A stretch of 64,000 nucleotides of DNA from a virus, in IMG/VR virus record IMGVR_UViG_3300028920_002938, positions 1 through 64,000 of that record, one strand, 5' to 3'. The notes under the pieces are model-generated. The model did not search any database. It was not told where the DNA came from and was given only the letters and a program-made list of their open reading frames with translations. Below are positions 27,817 to 36,785 of the stretch, piece by piece. How positions within the stretch are numbered: the stretch's first letter is position 1; every line of letters begins with the position of its first letter. The translations under genes and the position numbers were made by a program.

Positions 27817-30800
27817 GTTCTATCTGTACTTATTTTTGTAATACATACATCCCACAAATCAACTGCTTGATTTGTATTTATTGGGGTTCCTTGTATGTGG
27901 AATATCCACTCATAAGTTGAATTATCCCAAACACCTATAAAATATCCATTAGACATACTCATAGCATCAGCCTCTGTACCTAAATCACTACTAACCCCAC
28001 TACTAAATCCAGTATAATTATATCCATTGCCAACATTAGTTAATACAAATGTACGGTTTTCATAATTATCAGTATAATCAGAGTTCTCAGTCATATTAAA
28101 AGATAGGTCTCCTGTATCATCAGATAAATTAGTTTTTATTACATCAAAAGTATAAATATCTATATCGTCAACTCCACCACTATCACTAGAAGTATAGTTA
28201 ACAAAATGACCTGTATCATCTAGATGACATATTTCATCAATTCCATCAAAAGTATAACCTGTCATATTTTCAACAACCCCACTCATAGATGTATTACCAC
28301 CTAACCACACAAAATAGTCTATTCCATTAGTACGGATAGTTGTACTATACGCTGTTGCAGCCCAACTCACATTCCAACTACTAAAATTAACAGCACCATC
28401 AAAACTTCCAAAGATTTTGATTTCTTGGTCGTTTACACTGCTTATATCTGAACCATCGGAAAGACCTGTGAGTATGTCTGCACCTGTTGTTGCATTAATT
28501 ATTTTAAACGTACTATTTGCTGTATTATTTACCTGTGCATAAAATTTATCCCAAGTACCAGTATCACTCCTGTTTTTTGATATACTTGTAATGTTTCCCT
28601 CATAAAAACCAAGTTTAAGTGCTGATATACTACCGTGGTCTACTGTTATACTTCCACTGTTACCATACTGTTTTACTTCCATACTAATGTCGTCACCATT
28701 TGTAAGGTCAAATAACGCACCTATACAATATCCTACTTCATCTGCACCACTATCACGGTTATATCTTCCACCTATACACCACGGTGCTACTACATCATTA
28801 ATGGAAAACTGTCCTGCTGGTTTTGCTCTTGCTACCCCACCTGCATCTGCTTGAACACTAGCCATTACAAGATATGTTGCATCACTGTCAACCTCGAAAT
28901 AACTGTTACTTGCTGAAAAAGTAAATGTATCCTCTGAAATGAATTCCTCTGTTGATAAAGCTAGTTCTGTTAGACTTGCAGGGTTCATATCAACATTGCT
29001 TGTTGTTGCACGAAAGGTTTCTGCTGTATCAGGTAGTTTTACTATTTCAATACTTGTACCTGTATCAATCATTAATGTACCATCTGTTTCATAGGCTTGA
29101 AAGTTTAATACATCATCTGTGCTTACGTTTATTATTCCTACCCAACTTGTTGCACCATCGTTATCATTCTCGAAGTCACGGTTATACATAGATACGTGAC
29201 TTCCTTCTACTTCTGTATCATCAAGAGTTAGACGAAATACACCCTCTGTTCTACCATTTGCATCATAGGTTTTTACTGTATAAGCTACTAAGTATTTACC
29301 TGCGTCACTAATGGTTATATCACTACCACTAAGACTGAAACCAGTATCTTCCTCTACAACCTGAAGATTAATTATATCCTCCCAAGTATTAAGAGTACAA
29401 GCATTATCCTGTGCTGATGTATTGTATCTTCCATAGTTCCAAGTATCATCAAGTTTCAATATTGATATACCTGCATAATTAGCAATACGGTTAAGACTAC
29501 CACTTGTTGTTGCATCAAGTCGCCAGTAACCAATTTTCATATCAGTAGATGTTGTTATATCAATTATACTTGCACCAGTTGGGAAACATTCTTGGTCACC
29601 ATTGGCTTTACGAATATAATAACCACTATGCCCAGTGTCAAGAAGCTTGTATCCACCTCCTTCATCTATGAATATTCCACCAAGTCCTTGTACACGTTCA
29701 TTAGCTGTTGTATCTGCTGTATAGAAATAATCATTGTACATTACCAAGTATTTACCAGTTGCAAGTGTAAACTCACCTGCATTATATGTTATATCGCTTC
29801 CTTCTGATTTTACCTCGTTATCATAGTTTACATAAGTGATACTGCCACCTTCAGCAATCTCAGTGGTATCAGCACTATTATTCCGTATCAGATAACTAAG
29901 AACACCACCACCACCTGATTCATCAACTGTATACCAACCTTTAGAGTTATATGTCAAATTAGTTGTACTACTAATGTTTTCCTCGTTGAGAAATGTATCA
30001 TTGTTATAGTTTACCCAGAAAAAATTTGAATCACTTGTATTGCTATTTCCAAAGCTATCATTAACAATTACATACCAATTATGATAACCACCATTAATTG
30101 TCCAATCATAATAATATGTACCATTTGCTTTGTTTGAATGTGTAAATAGATGACTACTGTCACCATAGAAACTGATATTCATCGTATCTCCTTCAGGGTC
30201 AGCTACTGTTGCTGAAAGATTTACAGGACTTATCTGTCCACTGTTATCAAGTGGTGAATTAATTGTAATCTCTGAAGTGCTATTAGACCAACCAATAGTT
30301 GTAAATGTAAATGTTTTATTTTTCCATCCACCTTCTCCATCAGATACATTCATAGACCACCAATATTGTGTATTACCATCGGAAAAATTTGAAGTCACTT
30401 GTGTAACATTTGTATTACCAGAAACACTGGTATTTGTGTCACCAAATTGTATCCATGCTCCACTAGAATTGCTGTACCATGTTACATTAAGTGTGTCACC
30501 ATCTAAATCATCAACGATTCCAGCTACTGTAGGATTAGTTTGAACATCAATAGTACCATTCGTGGGTGACTCTCCTAAAATAGCCAATGGATGTCTATTT
30601 ATTAACGAGCTTGTTTTTTGATGATTATATCCTTGTTCAGTCCAATCGTTATCAGCGCTATTTGCGCCATGTGTGCCAAAAATATATAATTCATTGCCAT
30701 TAGGGTCTCCGCAATTTGCAACTACAACTTCGGTTATTCCATCATCGTCAATATCTGCTACAACCGGTGTTGTGATAGCAGAGAAAAATATTGGACATGC

Positions 30801-33665
30801 CGATACTAGCGATATGTCAGAACCGTCGTGCGTAAAAATTTGTAGTTGTTGATTTGCACATACTAAAAATTCTAACGTACCATCATTGTTTAAATCTGAT
30901 ATTGAAACAGGTCCAGATACAGTACCACAATTATAATTATCTTCTTCTGTAATTGTAGACCCATCATGACTTAATACATATACATATCCACCACCACCAA
31001 CAACTATTTCTATAGTGCCATCATCATCAATGTCTGCTATAGCTGCGGCTTTTGCATTTCCATCAGTTGTAAAATTATCTTCTTCTACTAAACTTGAACC
31101 TGTACTATGAAGAATATATACATTATCGTCTTCACTTGGCGCAATTATTTCATTTACTCCATCTTTATCAATATCTGCTACTGAAACTTGATATGCGTCA
31201 TGTGATAAATCGCTAAAATTTGATTCTTCAATTAAATCAATTCCATTATGTTCAAAAACATATACAAGAGGCGCCTCATTAGGACCGATAATTTCTATTT
31301 CTGCATCATCATCTAAATTTGCTACTGTAGATGTATATAAAAAACCATCTTCACATACAAATATAGATTCGTTACTTATGTCGCCATCACTATAATTAAA
31401 TACGTACATTACATCGTTACCAAAATTTCCAATAGCTATTTCATAATTTCCATCTCTATCAATGTCTGCTACAGCTGGTGAACAATCTTTAAACTCATTT
31501 CCTAATAGTTCTGTAGCTTCATAGTAATCTTCTAAACTAATCGTAGTACCAGAATGATTAAATATATAAAATCGAGTACCAGCATTAGCAATAAGTATTT
31601 CTATCTCATCGTCTCCATCTATATCAATTAATGTTGGATGCGCATCTACATTACCATTAGTGTTATAATCATCTTCCTTTGTAATTGTTGAACCATCGTG
31701 ATACAATACACTTACATCCTCATCTATATCACCAATTACAATTTCCATGTCATCGTCATCATCTATATCGCCAAGCGCGGGCGTTGTCCACATAGTGTTG
31801 CCTGTTGCATACTTGGCTTCAAATGATAATGTTATACCTGACGGTCTATCAGTATTATTATTTGCTTCCGTATTAGCATAATATTCTGCATAATCAGTAT
31901 AGCCGTCATTATCTGTATCAGCAACAAATGGATTTGTGTATGAACCCCATGTTGTATTCAATTCTACATAATCAGATAATCCATCTCCATCTGTATCGGT
32001 AGAATTATCGCTACCAGATTTAATATCACTTGGAACATCCCATATTATAAACGACTGAACGCTTTGATTGCAAATGACTGATGGGTAACCCTGCGCTGCT
32101 GATTTACAGACATGAAAATAAGCTTCATACACGTCATTATCTTGAAACGAAAAATCTGTTATATCAACGTAACCTGCAAATAAATTAAATTCTTTATTAT
32201 CTCTAAAACATCCATCCCAAAGCATATCTTCGAGACTATCAGCGACTTTTGTAATAGTCCAACCAGTATTATCTAATGTTGCTGCTCCTCGTTTTTTGCC
32301 AAATGTTATTTGAAGGTTTACCGATTCAAAGTGTAACCAAGTGTGCACGTATGGTTCTGTTACAGTCATGTTTTGAGCACATACATCATCTGCAAACCAA
32401 TGACCAACAAAGGCACTACACCATATCTGGTTCATATCATCAGTTAATGTGTCATTAGCCAAATAACCTGTGTCATTCCAACTACCGTCAGGACCTTGGT
32501 CGTTTAACAATCTATCTGCTTTATTTTCATCTCCAGAACCATATGTAAGAAACGGACCAGTCCGATACGTAGAATTTAACATATAATATGGTTCGTAACT
32601 AATATTTTGTGCAGTACAATTTAATTGCACCCATCGCCTAGTGTTAGAACCACCTACACCAGTTTTATTCCAGAATACTATATTTGTATTAGAGTTATCA
32701 CTTGAATCCGTTGCGAATATGTCAAAACTATAATTGCTTCCCGCTACTGTTGCGTTAGCTACTGGAAATGATGTTACAATAGCCCATACATCATCACCCT
32801 GGTCAGATAATGTAGAACTATTATACCATGTAGTGACGCCGTTTGTTTCATTAACCCAATGCAAATATACGGAATCCAATCCAGAATCGTCTGTTATAGT
32901 CGCAACAATATTTATATATCCTTCATGCTGATAACTGCTATTAGTATAATAACCATCATCGGCAGTTGTAGTCGCCTCTAATGGCGGTTGATATAATGGT
33001 CCACCATCATCGGATGAATTACCTGCGAACGTTATTGTTATTGACGGTGGTGTTGTATCTTCTGTAGCAACTTCCCACATTTGTACTTCTGCAAGTCTAG
33101 CAGTTTTAGACATAAGTGAATTACTATTATGAAATCGTACACGACATCTATCTCTAGTAGATTCGGTAAATGATTTCTCTATATCTGAACCTGTAGTAAA
33201 TGCACCTTCGTAAACGTTAGTCCATACAGCTCCGCCATTAGATACATCTATGTCTATCTCGTCTATGCCACTTGCAGTTTGCGTCAATGTTCCAATATAA
33301 TATTGAACTTTGCTACTAGTTATAGCAGAATCTAATATAAAACTACAAAAACCACCCCAATTACCACCAGGGCCTCCACTAACCGTATTAACAGCATCAG
33401 TTCCATTATTTCCATCATACGCATTTGTTTCAGTAGTCCATTGACTATCGTGGTCTGTATAACTAGTGGGACTTATCCATTCATCACCTGCAGGTGGTTC
33501 TGGTATTGGTGAAGTGTATATCAATCCACCAGTTATTGTAACTCCACCTAATATTAAAGCCAAAAATGCTTTTTTATGTTTTTTAATCCAAGGAATGATG
33601 TCCTTTCCAAAAATAATCGTACCCGTAATGAGTAATAATAATCCTAATATCAACCAAATAATCAT
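27801..33665 (-). CDS. Giant 1954-residue FG-GAP/C1q-like surface protein
   Basis: Domain order by approximate residue: two N-terminal membrane helices (1-20 and 33-50) around WIKKHKK; an F5/8-type-C-like beta domain (60-198); Ig-like (200-338); an unrecognised domain (340-540); Ca-binding DxDxDG repeats (550-608); an eight-bladed FG-GAP propeller (618-1001, repeated DIDDDGxxEIVV); Ig-like repeats (1022-1220); three C1q/TNF-like jelly rolls (1232-1690, DAGKYLVAYTV); and the C-terminal TTIRTNGIDYFVWLG module (1772-1954). The N-terminal anchor and C-terminal module match those of the 3173-residue protein, so both belong to one family with swapped interiors. Integrin-like propellers bind Ca and ligands. 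Probable surface adhesin or receptor-interacting protein. Confidence 0.8.
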   Translation of the reverse strand: MIIWLILGLLLLITGTIIFGKDIIPWIKKHKKAFLALILGGVTITGGLIYTSPIPEPPAGDEWISPTSYTDHDSQWTTETNAYDGNNGTDAVNTVSGGPGGNWGGFCSFILDSAITSSKVQYYIGTLTQTASGIDEIDIDVSNGGAVWTNVYEGAFTTGSDIEKSFTESTRDRCRVRFHNSNSLMSKTARLAEVQMWEVATEDTTPPSITITFAGNSSDDGGPLYQPPLEATTTADDGYYTNSSYQHEGYINIVATITDDSGLDSVYLHWVNETNGVTTWYNSSTLSDQGDDVWAIVTSFPVANATVAGSNYSFDIFATDSSDNSNTNIVFWNKTGVGGSNTRRWVQLNCTAQNISYEPYYMLNSTYRTGPFLTYGSGDENKADRLLNDQGPDGSWNDTGYLANDTLTDDMNQIWCSAFVGHWFADDVCAQNMTVTEPYVHTWLHFESVNLQITFGKKRGAATLDNTGWTITKVADSLEDMLWDGCFRDNKEFNLFAGYVDITDFSFQDNDVYEAYFHVCKSAAQGYPSVICNQSVQSFIIWDVPSDIKSGSDNSTDTDGDGLSDYVELNTTWGSYTNPFVADTDNDGYTDYAEYYANTEANNNTDRPSGITLSFEAKYATGNTMWTTPALGDIDDDDDMEIVIGDIDEDVSVLYHDGSTITKEDDYNTNGNVDAHPTLIDIDGDDEIEILIANAGTRFYIFNHSGTTISLEDYYEATELLGNEFKDCSPAVADIDRDGNYEIAIGNFGNDVMYVFNYSDGDISNESIFVCEDGFLYTSTVANLDDDAEIEIIGPNEAPLVYVFEHNGIDLIEESNFSDLSHDAYQVSVADIDKDGVNEIIAPSEDDNVYILHSTGSSLVEEDNFTTDGNAKAAAIADIDDDGTIEIVVGGGGYVYVLSHDGSTITEEDNYNCGTVSGPVSISDLNNDGTLEFLVCANQQLQIFTHDGSDISLVSACPIFFSAITTPVVADIDDDGITEVVVANCGDPNGNELYIFGTHGANSADNDWTEQGYNHQKTSSLINRHPLAILGESPTNGTIDVQTNPTVAGIVDDLDGDTLNVTWYSNSSGAWIQFGDTNTSVSGNTNVTQVTSNFSDGNTQYWWSMNVSDGEGGWKNKTFTFTTIGWSNSTSEITINSPLDNSGQISPVNLSATVADPEGDTMNISFYGDSSHLFTHSNKANGTYYYDWTINGGYHNWYVIVNDSFGNSNTSDSNFFWVNYNNDTFLNEENISSTTNLTYNSKGWYTVDESGGGGVLSYLIRNNSADTTEIAEGGSITYVNYDNEVKSEGSDITYNAGEFTLATGKYLVMYNDYFYTADTTANERVQGLGGIFIDEGGGYKLLDTGHSGYYIRKANGDQECFPTGASIIDITTSTDMKIGYWRLDATTSGSLNRIANYAGISILKLDDTWNYGRYNTSAQDNACTLNTWEDIINLQVVEEDTGFSLSGSDITISDAGKYLVAYTVKTYDANGRTEGVFRLTLDDTEVEGSHVSMYNRDFENDNDGATSWVGIINVSTDDVLNFQAYETDGTLMIDTGTSIEIVKLPDTAETFRATTSNVDMNPASLTELALSTEEFISEDTFTFSASNSYFEVDSDATYLVMASVQADAGGVARAKPAGQFSINDVVAPWCIGGRYNRDSGADEVGYCIGALFDLTNGDDISMEVKQYGNSGSITVDHGSISALKLGFYEGNITSISKNRSDTGTWDKFYAQVNNTANSTFKIINATTGADILTGLSDGSDISSVNDQEIKIFGSFDGAVNFSSWNVSWAATAYSTTIRTNGIDYFVWLGGNTSMSGVVENMTGYTFDGIDEICHLDDTGHFVNYTSSDSGGVDDIDIYTFDVIKTNLSDDTGDLSFNMTENSDYTDNYENRTFVLTNVGNGYNYTGFSSGVSSDLGTEADAMSMSNGYFIGVWDNSTYEWIFHIQGTPINTNQAVDLWDVCITKISTDRTWDQS

Positions 33666-33694
33666 AATATTCTTGTGTTAACTAACATCAATAA

Positions 33695-33709
33695 GTACAT
33701 AAAAACATT
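33695..33709 (-). promoter_or_regulatory. Recurrent late motif (copy c)
   Basis: On the minus strand CAATGTTTTTATGTACTT, about 30 bases upstream of the 1954-residue gene. It has the same TGTTTTTAT core as the other copies. Confidence 0.4.
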
Positions 33710-33721
33710 GAAATAAGATTA

Positions 33722-33775
33722 AAAGAGGTCTAAGCGACATTGTTATAAAATGATGCTATTGGCATTAGACTTATT
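33722..33775 (-). terminator. Stem-loop with T-rich 3' flank after the zinc-ribbon gene
   Basis: GTCTAA (33728-33733) pairs with TTAGAC (33765-33770) around an inner AUGC/GCAU helix. On the minus strand the stem is followed by CCTCTTTTAATCTTATTTC. This fits a transcription end for the preceding gene ahead of the giant surface-protein gene. Confidence 0.4.
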
Positions 33776-33790
33776 AATTACTTACTCCAC

Positions 33791-34471
33791 CTAACTATAA
33801 GTTACTTCCACATCGCCATTCTCTTGTATGTTCATAATGGTTTTGTGGTTAACTCCCTTAACTGTTTTTTGGTATCCCAATTTATAGATTCTCCACCTTT
33901 CAACTACTGAGTCTTCAGTAAATTGTAATCTCCTTCCACCAACTCTTGTACCGCACTCTACACATTTCCAATCGTTGGTTTCCTTTATATGATTATAAGA
34001 CTTTCCACAATTCTTGCATACCCAAGTAGATTGTGCTTTACAGTTTGGACATATATATGTCTTTATTCTCCCACCAATGTCTTTTAATCTAAATTCGGAA
34101 ATTAAAAATCTACCCCTACAGTTAGGACATATTAAGTATGTAGTTGTTCTAACAAAGTTAGTAGTTAAGGCTCCTATAACTCTCCTTCCTCCACTTATAT
34201 TAACCTCATATTTAGGAAGAAATATATTAGACCTTACATTTATTCCTTTTTCTTTAACTAATCTATTGGCTAATGTAGGAGGAAATGGATATAATCCAAA
34301 TTTAATAAGTTTATCCTGTTTTACCTCATCAAACAGGTGTGTATTTAAATTATATGGATCGTATTGTGGTAGTGAAGTTCCATCATTATAATGAGCAACC
34401 CACATAAATACCCACGCACCATCCCTTTTTTGGTGAGACACCTGAGGTTTGTATACCATTTTATCTTGCAT
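33791..34471 (-). CDS. Multi-zinc-ribbon structural-region protein
   Basis: A 226-residue protein; a Met at residue 5 is an alternative start. The N-terminal part (WVAHYNDGTSLPQYDP, LFDEVKQDKLIKFGLYPF) resembles a domain found in many phage proteins of unknown role. Three zinc-binding pairs follow: CPNC (~115), CPNC (~142), and CKNC/CVEC (~152 and ~170), giving two ribbons. Basic stretches GRRL and RWRIYKLGYQ follow. Ribbons of this sort bind nucleic acid or proteins. It sits between tail-tube/chaperone genes and the giant surface protein, so it could regulate late transcription or assemble the tail; I cannot decide. Confidence 0.55.
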   Translation of the reverse strand: MQDKMVYKPQVSHQKRDGAWVFMWVAHYNDGTSLPQYDPYNLNTHLFDEVKQDKLIKFGLYPFPPTLANRLVKEKGINVRSNIFLPKYEVNISGGRRVIGALTTNFVRTTTYLICPNCRGRFLISEFRLKDIGGRIKTYICPNCKAQSTWVCKNCGKSYNHIKETNDWKCVECGTRVGGRRLQFTEDSVVERWRIYKLGYQKTVKGVNHKTIMNIQENGDVEVTYS

Positions 34472-34498
34472 TTTATTGCACGACTCCTCGATTTATCA

Positions 34499-34515
34499 AA
34501 TAAAACATTATAACA
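34499..34515 (-). promoter_or_regulatory. Recurrent late motif (copy d)
   Basis: On the minus strand GTTATAATGTTTTATTT, just after the stop of the 208-residue gene and 28 bases upstream of the zinc-ribbon gene. Confidence 0.4.
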
Positions 34516-34518
34516 TAT

Positions 34519-35145
34519 TTAACTAACTTCATCCCAAACCCAAGTGAATGTTTCTGTTCCTGGATTTCCTGAAGCTGCATTTGCTCCTATCCAAGCCTGA
34601 TGAACTAATGCTTTTGAATAGACAAATCCTGCTGAATCATTTGGCGTAATCTTTCTATTGTCAACTGCAAACGCACTACCTAATGCATTTGCTGTTTCTG
34701 CATTTGAAGAAGCTGAATTCCAAGCAGAGTGTTCACCTAATTTAGCACCAGATGTTCCTACTGCACCATATGCTTGGTCATAATTTCCACTAGCTAAACC
34801 ATATTCACTTCCATCACCAGATACATCCATCACTATTACCTGACCTGAAGCAATATCACTTCCCCAGTTAAACAGATCACCATCACAATACCATCTTATT
34901 GACGATATATACGTGAAGTCATATGTTCCACCATTCTGTCCACTAATGTATAGGAAATGGGTTTTCCAATAACTTGGATTATAACCAGAATCTGGAATTG
35001 GTATAGGATTTGAATCTCCTGGAGTTGCACTATCCATTGTACAATATCTAGCTGTAACTGAAACACCTTGACCACTGAGTAAAGTCATATTAGCAAAACT
35101 CCAAGCCGAACCATTCATTTCGGCTACAAATACTCCTGCTGGCAT
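34519..35145 (-). CDS. Virion structural protein, beta-rich, function unknown
   Basis: A 208-residue protein rich in Ala, Gly, Ser and Asn with no charged coiled coil. An early segment (WSFANMTLLSGQGVSVTARYC) resembles SGDGVGVSITARIL near the start of the 3173-residue protein, and both may be the same kind of beta domain. The C-terminal half (YGAVGTSGAKLGEHSAW, AFAVDNRKITPNDSAGFVY, FTWVWDEVS) reads like a capsid or tail decoration protein. It lies between the tail chaperone and tail-tip genes. No catalytic motif is visible. Confidence 0.5.
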   Translation of the reverse strand: MPAGVFVAEMNGSAWSFANMTLLSGQGVSVTARYCTMDSATPGDSNPIPIPDSGYNPSYWKTHFLYISGQNGGTYDFTYISSIRWYCDGDLFNWGSDIASGQVIVMDVSGDGSEYGLASGNYDQAYGAVGTSGAKLGEHSAWNSASSNAETANALGSAFAVDNRKITPNDSAGFVYSKALVHQAWIGANAASGNPGTETFTWVWDEVS

Positions 35146-35165
35146 ATTTATTTCCTTATTCTAAA

Positions 35166-35183
35166 CATAATATAAATACATTA
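35166..35183 (-). promoter_or_regulatory. Recurrent late motif (copy e)
   Basis: On the minus strand TAATGTATTTATATTATG. Its TAA is the stop codon of the frameshifted chaperone product, and the 208-residue gene follows 20 bases on. Confidence 0.45.
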
Positions 35184-35372
35184 TCTACGTTTCCTCGCAC
35201 TACGTGCCTTCTTACTAGCTTCTATTTCTTTTTGCCTAGTATCTAAGATGTAATACTCAAGAAAAGCAATTCCGTCTGGGTTTTTTTCTCTAAGTTCTGA
35301 TATTTCTATTGGGGATTTACATAGTAACTTGCAAACCTCAAACTCAATAAAGCCATACCCACTATTTACGAA
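35181..35372 (-). CDS. Tail assembly chaperone, frameshifted C-terminal extension
   Basis: A 63-codon frame without its own start, overlapping the end of the 157-residue chaperone by four codons and lying in the +1 (or -2) frame. It reads FVNSGYGFIEFEVCKLLCKS and continues to SELREKNPDGIAFLEYYIL and a basic end. That is the usual content of the G-T type extension: a short helical domain with FLE, then a charged tail. The predicted slip site is AAA TTT CGT at 35368-35376: tRNA-Phe on UUU can re-pair with UUC one base on. The fusion would be about 217 residues. Tailed viruses commonly express both forms for tail assembly around the tape measure. Confidence 0.7.
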   Translation of the reverse strand, partial: FVNSGYGFIEFEVCKLLCKSPIEISELREKNPDGIAFLEYYILDTRQKEIEASKKARSARKRR

Positions 35373-35835
35373 ATTTCTTTAATTCTGACTCAGTGACTCC
35401 AGTGCCCTTTTGGGATTCTGTGATTAATTCAGTAATGAAGTTTTGTAGAGTAGAGAACGAAACTTTCTCATTCCAGAATTCTTCGTCTAATGTTTCGTCT
35501 ACTGAAAGTTTTGAAGCTATACCACTTAATCTCTCGTATATCTCAACCATTTTGATTAAAGCTTCTGGGTCTGCACTCCCTTCATACTTTGCAGCTTCTG
35601 CTGATAGCTTCATTATAGTAATCATTTCTTTATTAGTCGGTCGTCTTGCAAGAATAGTTCTATGAGTTTCTGATGAAGTATCAAATGATACCTTAAGCAA
35701 GTCTGCATCATAGTCTCCTTCTATTTTAGACCTAGTAGAGATGAGTCTTGTTGCATCTTCCATTCTTTTCTCTTGTGTTGCTTTTCTCTTTTCTTGGAGT
35801 TGTTCCATCTTATTCTTTTTAGTTTCTTCAGACAT
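35362..35835 (-). CDS. Tail assembly chaperone, short form
   Basis: A 157-residue protein between the tail-tube genes and tape-measure region, as in most siphovirus-like clusters. It has a charged helical N-terminus (ETKKNKMEQLQEKRKATQEKR), a middle with RRPTNKEMITIMKLSAEAA and a helical end (LSVDETLDEEFWNEKVSF), and resembles lambda gpG-like chaperones in size and layout. It ends at the TAG at 35362 just after a slippery UUU-C, with a long extension in another frame. The ribosome binding site is GGAGG upstream. Identification rests on synteny, size and the overlapping extension. Confidence 0.7.
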   Translation of the reverse strand: MSEETKKNKMEQLQEKRKATQEKRMEDATRLISTRSKIEGDYDADLLKVSFDTSSETHRTILARRPTNKEMITIMKLSAEAAKYEGSADPEALIKMVEIYERLSGIASKLSVDETLDEEFWNEKVSFSTLQNFITELITESQKGTGVTESELKKFRK

Positions 35836-35845
35836 AACGAACCTC

Positions 35846-35869
35846 CATTATAAAATAAAAAAATACATT
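35846..35869 (-). promoter_or_regulatory. Recurrent late motif (copy f)
   Basis: On the minus strand AATGTATTTTTTTATTTTAT followed by AATG, directly after the stop of the first tail-tube gene and upstream of the chaperone. Confidence 0.5.
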
Positions 35870-35876
35870 AAAACAT

Positions 35877-36323
35877 TTAGTCTGATATTCTTACACCAGA
35901 ACCTGCTACAGGTCTTTTTGTTATATTGTATGGATCCAGAACTGTAAAGTCTACTGAACCTTCTGTCACTGTACTAGCATCTCCTAGTGCTAAGTCGAAT
36001 CCTGTAATTTGGCAAGATTTGAATACAAACCTTAAACTATGTGGTCCTGCACAACCAGAAATCTTAACTTTTGTACCGTTAATTAAAGCACCAACTGTAG
36101 TTTCTGCTACTTCGTCAGCCCATTCTGCGTTTGTGAATGACCCTTCAATGGACATTGATCCTTGACTAAACGAATTACCAGCTTCACCTAATAGTTCTTG
36201 TTCTACGGTACCTCTTGTTATACTAAGTGTAAAATTACCTAGTCCACAAGTTGTATGACTTTGACCACTAATCCAAATTTTTGCATTTTCACCAGTATAC
36301 GTTTTTGGGGTTACAGCTGCCAT
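35877..36323 (-). CDS. Major tail (tube) protein, copy 1
   Basis: A 148-residue protein with the tail-tube pattern TRGTVEQELLGEAGNSF, QGSMSIEGSFTN, KVKISG and a C-terminal TVTEGSVDFTVLDP. It is a clear paralogue of the next gene upstream (36326-36748), sharing TRGTVEQEL(L/V)G, SxSIEGSxTN, GDAST(V/I)TExSxDFTVxDP. Tube proteins polymerise as hexameric rings around the tape measure. It lies right after the tail terminator genes, as expected. Confidence 0.75.
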   Translation of the reverse strand: MAAVTPKTYTGENAKIWISGQSHTTCGLGNFTLSITRGTVEQELLGEAGNSFSQGSMSIEGSFTNAEWADEVAETTVGALINGTKVKISGCAGPHSLRFVFKSCQITGFDLALGDASTVTEGSVDFTVLDPYNITKRPVAGSGVRISD

Positions 36324-36325
36324 AT

Positions 36326-36748
36326 TTAATCACTCACCAATTCACTAGAATAAGTGACATTCTTCGGGTCCATAACTGTGAAATCGATTGAGGCTTCTGT
36401 AATTGTTGAAGCATCACCTATGTTGACATCGTAGCCAGTAACTTGGCATGATGCGAAACAAAACTTTAATGCACCAGTTCCGATACTACCTGATATCTTG
36501 ATAACAGAACCATCTACGATACTGTCTAAGAATTCTGAGTTACCTGAAGCAGCAAATCTACAATTAGTTATGGAACCTTCAATACTTAAAGATCCTTGCG
36601 TAAAGTAGTTTCCAGCCTTACCAACTAACTCTTGTTCTACTGTCCCTCTTGTAAATGAGAAACTAATATCAGATACCCCGTATACAATAATATCTTGTGA
36701 CGCAGCACCAATGTATATGGTTGCATCTTCTCCTGTTAATAATGCCAT
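36326..36748 (-). CDS. Major tail (tube) protein, copy 2
   Basis: A 140-residue protein counted from the ATG at 36748, which has AGGTGAT seven bases upstream; an in-frame GTG 12 bases earlier sits inside that ribosome site and is less likely. The sequence parallels copy 1 through its length (SFTRGTVEQELVGKAGNYF, SLSIEGSITN, DASTITEASIDFTVMDP). One of the pair may build the tube and the other cap or alternate with it, or the tube may be a heteropolymer. Tandem tube paralogues are uncommon. Confidence 0.72.
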   Translation of the reverse strand: MALLTGEDATIYIGAASQDIIVYGVSDISFSFTRGTVEQELVGKAGNYFTQGSLSIEGSITNCRFAASGNSEFLDSIVDGSVIKISGSIGTGALKFCFASCQVTGYDVNIGDASTITEASIDFTVMDPKNVTYSSELVSD

Positions 36749-36767
36749 ATTATCTATCACCTATTTT

Positions 36768-36785
36768 TAAATTAAAACATACATC
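36768..36785 (-). promoter_or_regulatory. Recurrent late motif (copy g)
   Basis: On the minus strand TGATGTATGTTTTAATTT, following the stop of the tail terminator gene and upstream of tail-tube copy 2. Confidence 0.45.

Noticed and set aside
33791-34471. Zinc-ribbon protein as a viral TFB-like initiation factor
   Set aside because: It has ribbons but no cyclin-like repeats, and its N-terminal domain looks like a phage structural-region domain.
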